Origin: Croceibacterium aestuarii
Lineage (GTDB): Bacteria; Pseudomonadota; Alphaproteobacteria; Sphingomonadales; Sphingomonadaceae
Direction of reading: 5' to 3'
Length of the DNA stretch: 64,000 bases
NCBI RefSeq assembly: GCF_030657335.1
Contig: NZ_CP131039.1
Span: 1,504,501 to 1,568,500, forward strand
Shown: positions 62,642 to 64,000 of the stretch, one piece after another
Layout: each line of letters starts with the position of its first letter
Position numbering within the stretch: the first letter of the stretch is position 1
Made by a program: the position numbers and the translations under genes
Notes under the pieces: model-generated
Seen by the model: the letters and a program-made list of their open reading frames with translations, nothing else
What the model was told of the DNA's origin: nothing
The model's database searches: none

Positions 62642-63096
62642 AAGCGACGCTCCATTTCGCGGCGGAAGATGCGGCCCCAGATGACACTGGCGCCCGTCGC
62701 GATAATGGCCGCTACGACGCCCACCGCGATGTGGGCTGCGGCGCTCGCACTCTGGTCGAGCAGCCAGATCTGGGTGAGCACCAAGGCTAGCATGGCGCCG
62801 ACCAGCACGAAGGTGAAAGGCCGAGTCGCGCCCTTGCGGTAGCCGTTGACGAATACGCCATAGCGCTTGAGATCGTAGCGAAAGACCAGCGCGAGGCCGC
62901 CCATCGCCACCGCGAGAGTCGCCATCTGGGTGGTGCCGGGAAAGCCCATCCCGCCGATCAGCAACCCCATGATCGCGCCGAAGGCGGCATGCCGCCATGG
63001 CGGACACAGCCCGAGAGCCGCCAGTTGCGCGCGGGTCGCGCCGACATTGTCGAGCGCGGCGCGTGCTTCGGCGGGGGACAGGGTTTCGTTGCTCAT
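62638..63096 (-). CDS. Membrane protein of the winged-helix regulator operon
   Basis: 152 residues. A soluble N-terminus (about 35 residues) is followed by four hydrophobic segments and a basic end (RIFRREMERRL). It is coupled to the regulator gene by GTGA, which suggests that the two proteins work together, for example with this one sequestering or signalling to the regulator. No named family recognised. Confidence 0.7.
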   Translation of the reverse strand: MSNETLSPAEARAALDNVGATRAQLAALGLCPPWRHAAFGAIMGLLIGGMGFPGTTQMATLAVAMGGLALVFRYDLKRYGVFVNGYRKGATRPFTFVLVGAMLALVLTQIWLLDQSASAAAHIAVGVVAAIIATGASVIWGRIFRREMERRL

Positions 63097-63133
63097 CGGT
63101 GCTTTCCTCTGTTGCAGGGTGTCGGAGGCCGGG

Positions 63134-63889
63134 TCATGCGACCAGTGACGAATTGGCTGTTCGGCGCAGCATCAGCCGCGAGACGGCAGGCCGTACGATC
63201 AACGCCATGATATCGACCAGCGCGTGCAGGATGATGACTTTGGGCAGCGAACCCGAGACGACGTAGATCCAGGCGAAAAGGGCCCCGACCTGGCTCGTCA
63301 CCAGCACGCCTTTCCAGCCTTGGTACCAGTGCATCAGGCCGAACGCGATCGTGGCCGCGACCAGCCCCACGAGGGCGGAACCGGTCACTGCGGCGATAAG
63401 GAGCGGAAGAGCGAGGCGAAAGAACAGTTCTTCGCTCAGTCCGGCGTTGAGCGAAACCGGGATCGCCATCAGCGTCTCGTGCCCATTGCGGGGCAGCAGG
63501 GGCTCGATATCGCCGACGACCGGATGGGTCATCTTGCGCAACCGGCGATGCCACACGAACGCCACGACCCCCAACGAGAGGGCCGCTCCGATGAAGAATC
63601 CCGCCAGCGTGTCGCCCGACATGTTCTCTATCGGGACATTGGGGTCGCGCGGAGCCAGCCGGGCAAACTCCGAAGGAATGGCGAAAAGAGCGTCCATCCG
63701 GCCTATCGCGGCGAGAATACCGATCGAGCCGAGGCCCAGGATCACAAAGCTCGTCCAGGTCCAGCTCCAGTAGAAGGCCAGGCGGCGCGCCGAATCCTCG
63801 CACGCACGAAATTCCCTGTAGCGGCGGGTTTCGCGCCAGTTCCATGCGAAGATGATGGTCAGCACGGCGGCCAGCAGCATTGTCGGCAT
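63134..63889 (-). CDS. CPBP-family intramembrane metalloprotease (Abi)
   Basis: 251 residues with about eight hydrophobic segments. The CPBP motifs are present: E153-E154-xxx-R158 (SEELFFR), H187 (FGLMHWYQG) and H222/D226 (LHALVDI). Such proteins are CAAX-protease-like enzymes of the inner membrane. I use ATG 63889, preceded by ggag; an in-frame TTG at 63964 would translate the regulatory repeats and is unlikely. First gene of the four-gene minus-strand operon. Confidence 0.85.
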   Translation of the reverse strand: MPTMLLAAVLTIIFAWNWRETRRYREFRACEDSARRLAFYWSWTWTSFVILGLGSIGILAAIGRMDALFAIPSEFARLAPRDPNVPIENMSGDTLAGFFIGAALSLGVVAFVWHRRLRKMTHPVVGDIEPLLPRNGHETLMAIPVSLNAGLSEELFFRLALPLLIAAVTGSALVGLVAATIAFGLMHWYQGWKGVLVTSQVGALFAWIYVVSGSLPKVIILHALVDIMALIVRPAVSRLMLRRTANSSLVA

Positions 63890-63902
63890 TTCGCGACTCC
63901 AG

Positions 63903-63979
63903 ACTTTCCAATGTGGAAAGTGACTAGCCGTGACTTTCCGATTCGCCAAGAGACAATTTTCCAAAATGGAAAGTCACGG
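63903..63979. promoter_or_regulatory. Array of inverted repeats in the CPBP operon promoter
   Basis: Two near-identical sites: ACTTTCCA-atg-TGGAAAGT at 63903-63921 and ATTTTCCA-aaa-TGGAAAGT at 63956-63974, 53 bp apart. A third half, CCGTGACTTTCC at 63928-63939, is the exact complement of GGAAAGTCACGG at 63968-63979. This is the arrangement expected for a cooperatively bound repressor. Confidence 0.75.
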
Positions 63980-64000
63980 ATTGCCGGACGTGGCCGGCGG

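Noticed and set aside
63890-63964. 25-codon extension of the CPBP protein from a TTG at 63964
   Set aside because: The encoded stretch is formed by the regulatory repeats and lacks family similarity; ATG 63889 has a ribosome site.

Overview
This window looks like chromosome from a high-GC alphaproteobacterium of the Sphingomonadales (Novosphingobium, Sphingomonas or Erythrobacteraceae type). The basis is the GC-rich codon use, very tight gene packing with many ATGA/GTGA overlaps, a TonB receptor beside glycoside hydrolases, a crtY-crtI-crtB carotenoid cluster, and a ManD-type mannonate dehydratase of the kind characterised from Novosphingobium. There is no phage, transposon or CRISPR array.

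Region 1 (1-38169) is one large hemicellulose (glucuronoxylan) utilisation locus. It opens with the 3' end of a TonB-dependent receptor, then a minus-strand operon GH3-GH3-hexuronate transporter-GH10 xylanase. Next is a plus-strand operon of GH67 alpha-glucuronidase, a LacI regulator and D-xylonate dehydratase (xylD). Facing it is a minus-strand operon xylX-xylA-xylB-xylC plus an acetylesterase and a mutarotase. Together these encode the whole Weimberg route from D-xylose to 2-oxoglutarate. Further genes are GH43, GH5 (two), a carboxylesterase, a third GH3, an MFS transporter, the glucuronate branch (uxaC, uxuB, manD, kdgK) and a PA14-containing GH31. Four divergent promoters carry the same 16-bp palindrome with core TAGCGCTA, so polymer attack, xylose oxidation and glucuronate catabolism probably form a single LacI-type regulon. 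No xylose isomerase, xylulokinase or KDPG aldolase lies in the window.

Region 2 (38381-45074) holds a tRNA-Gly(CCC), a PilZ-XRE fusion protein with both c-di-GMP-binding signatures, and a chaperone-usher fimbrial locus (major subunit, chaperone, usher, tip-like protein, plus a convergent small pilin-like gene). The major subunit gene is bracketed by two strong hairpins.

Region 3 (45263-55136) is mainly housekeeping: a phytoene-dehydrogenase-like oxidoreductase, a membrane protein, a Dps-like protein, 6-phosphogluconolactonase, a NUDIX hydrolase, DNA polymerase IV, a Bcr/CflA-type exporter, glpD, an intergenic repeat, and the biotin-containing alpha subunit of an acyl-CoA carboxylase with an AT-richer patch inside it.

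Region 4 (55177-62064) is the carotenoid operon crtY-crtI-LOG-crtB, a divergent DUF2585 protein and a DUF885 lipoprotein peptidase. Region 5 (62087-63980) is a minus-strand operon of a CPBP membrane protease, two membrane proteins and a winged-helix regulator, with an array of inverted repeats in its promoter.
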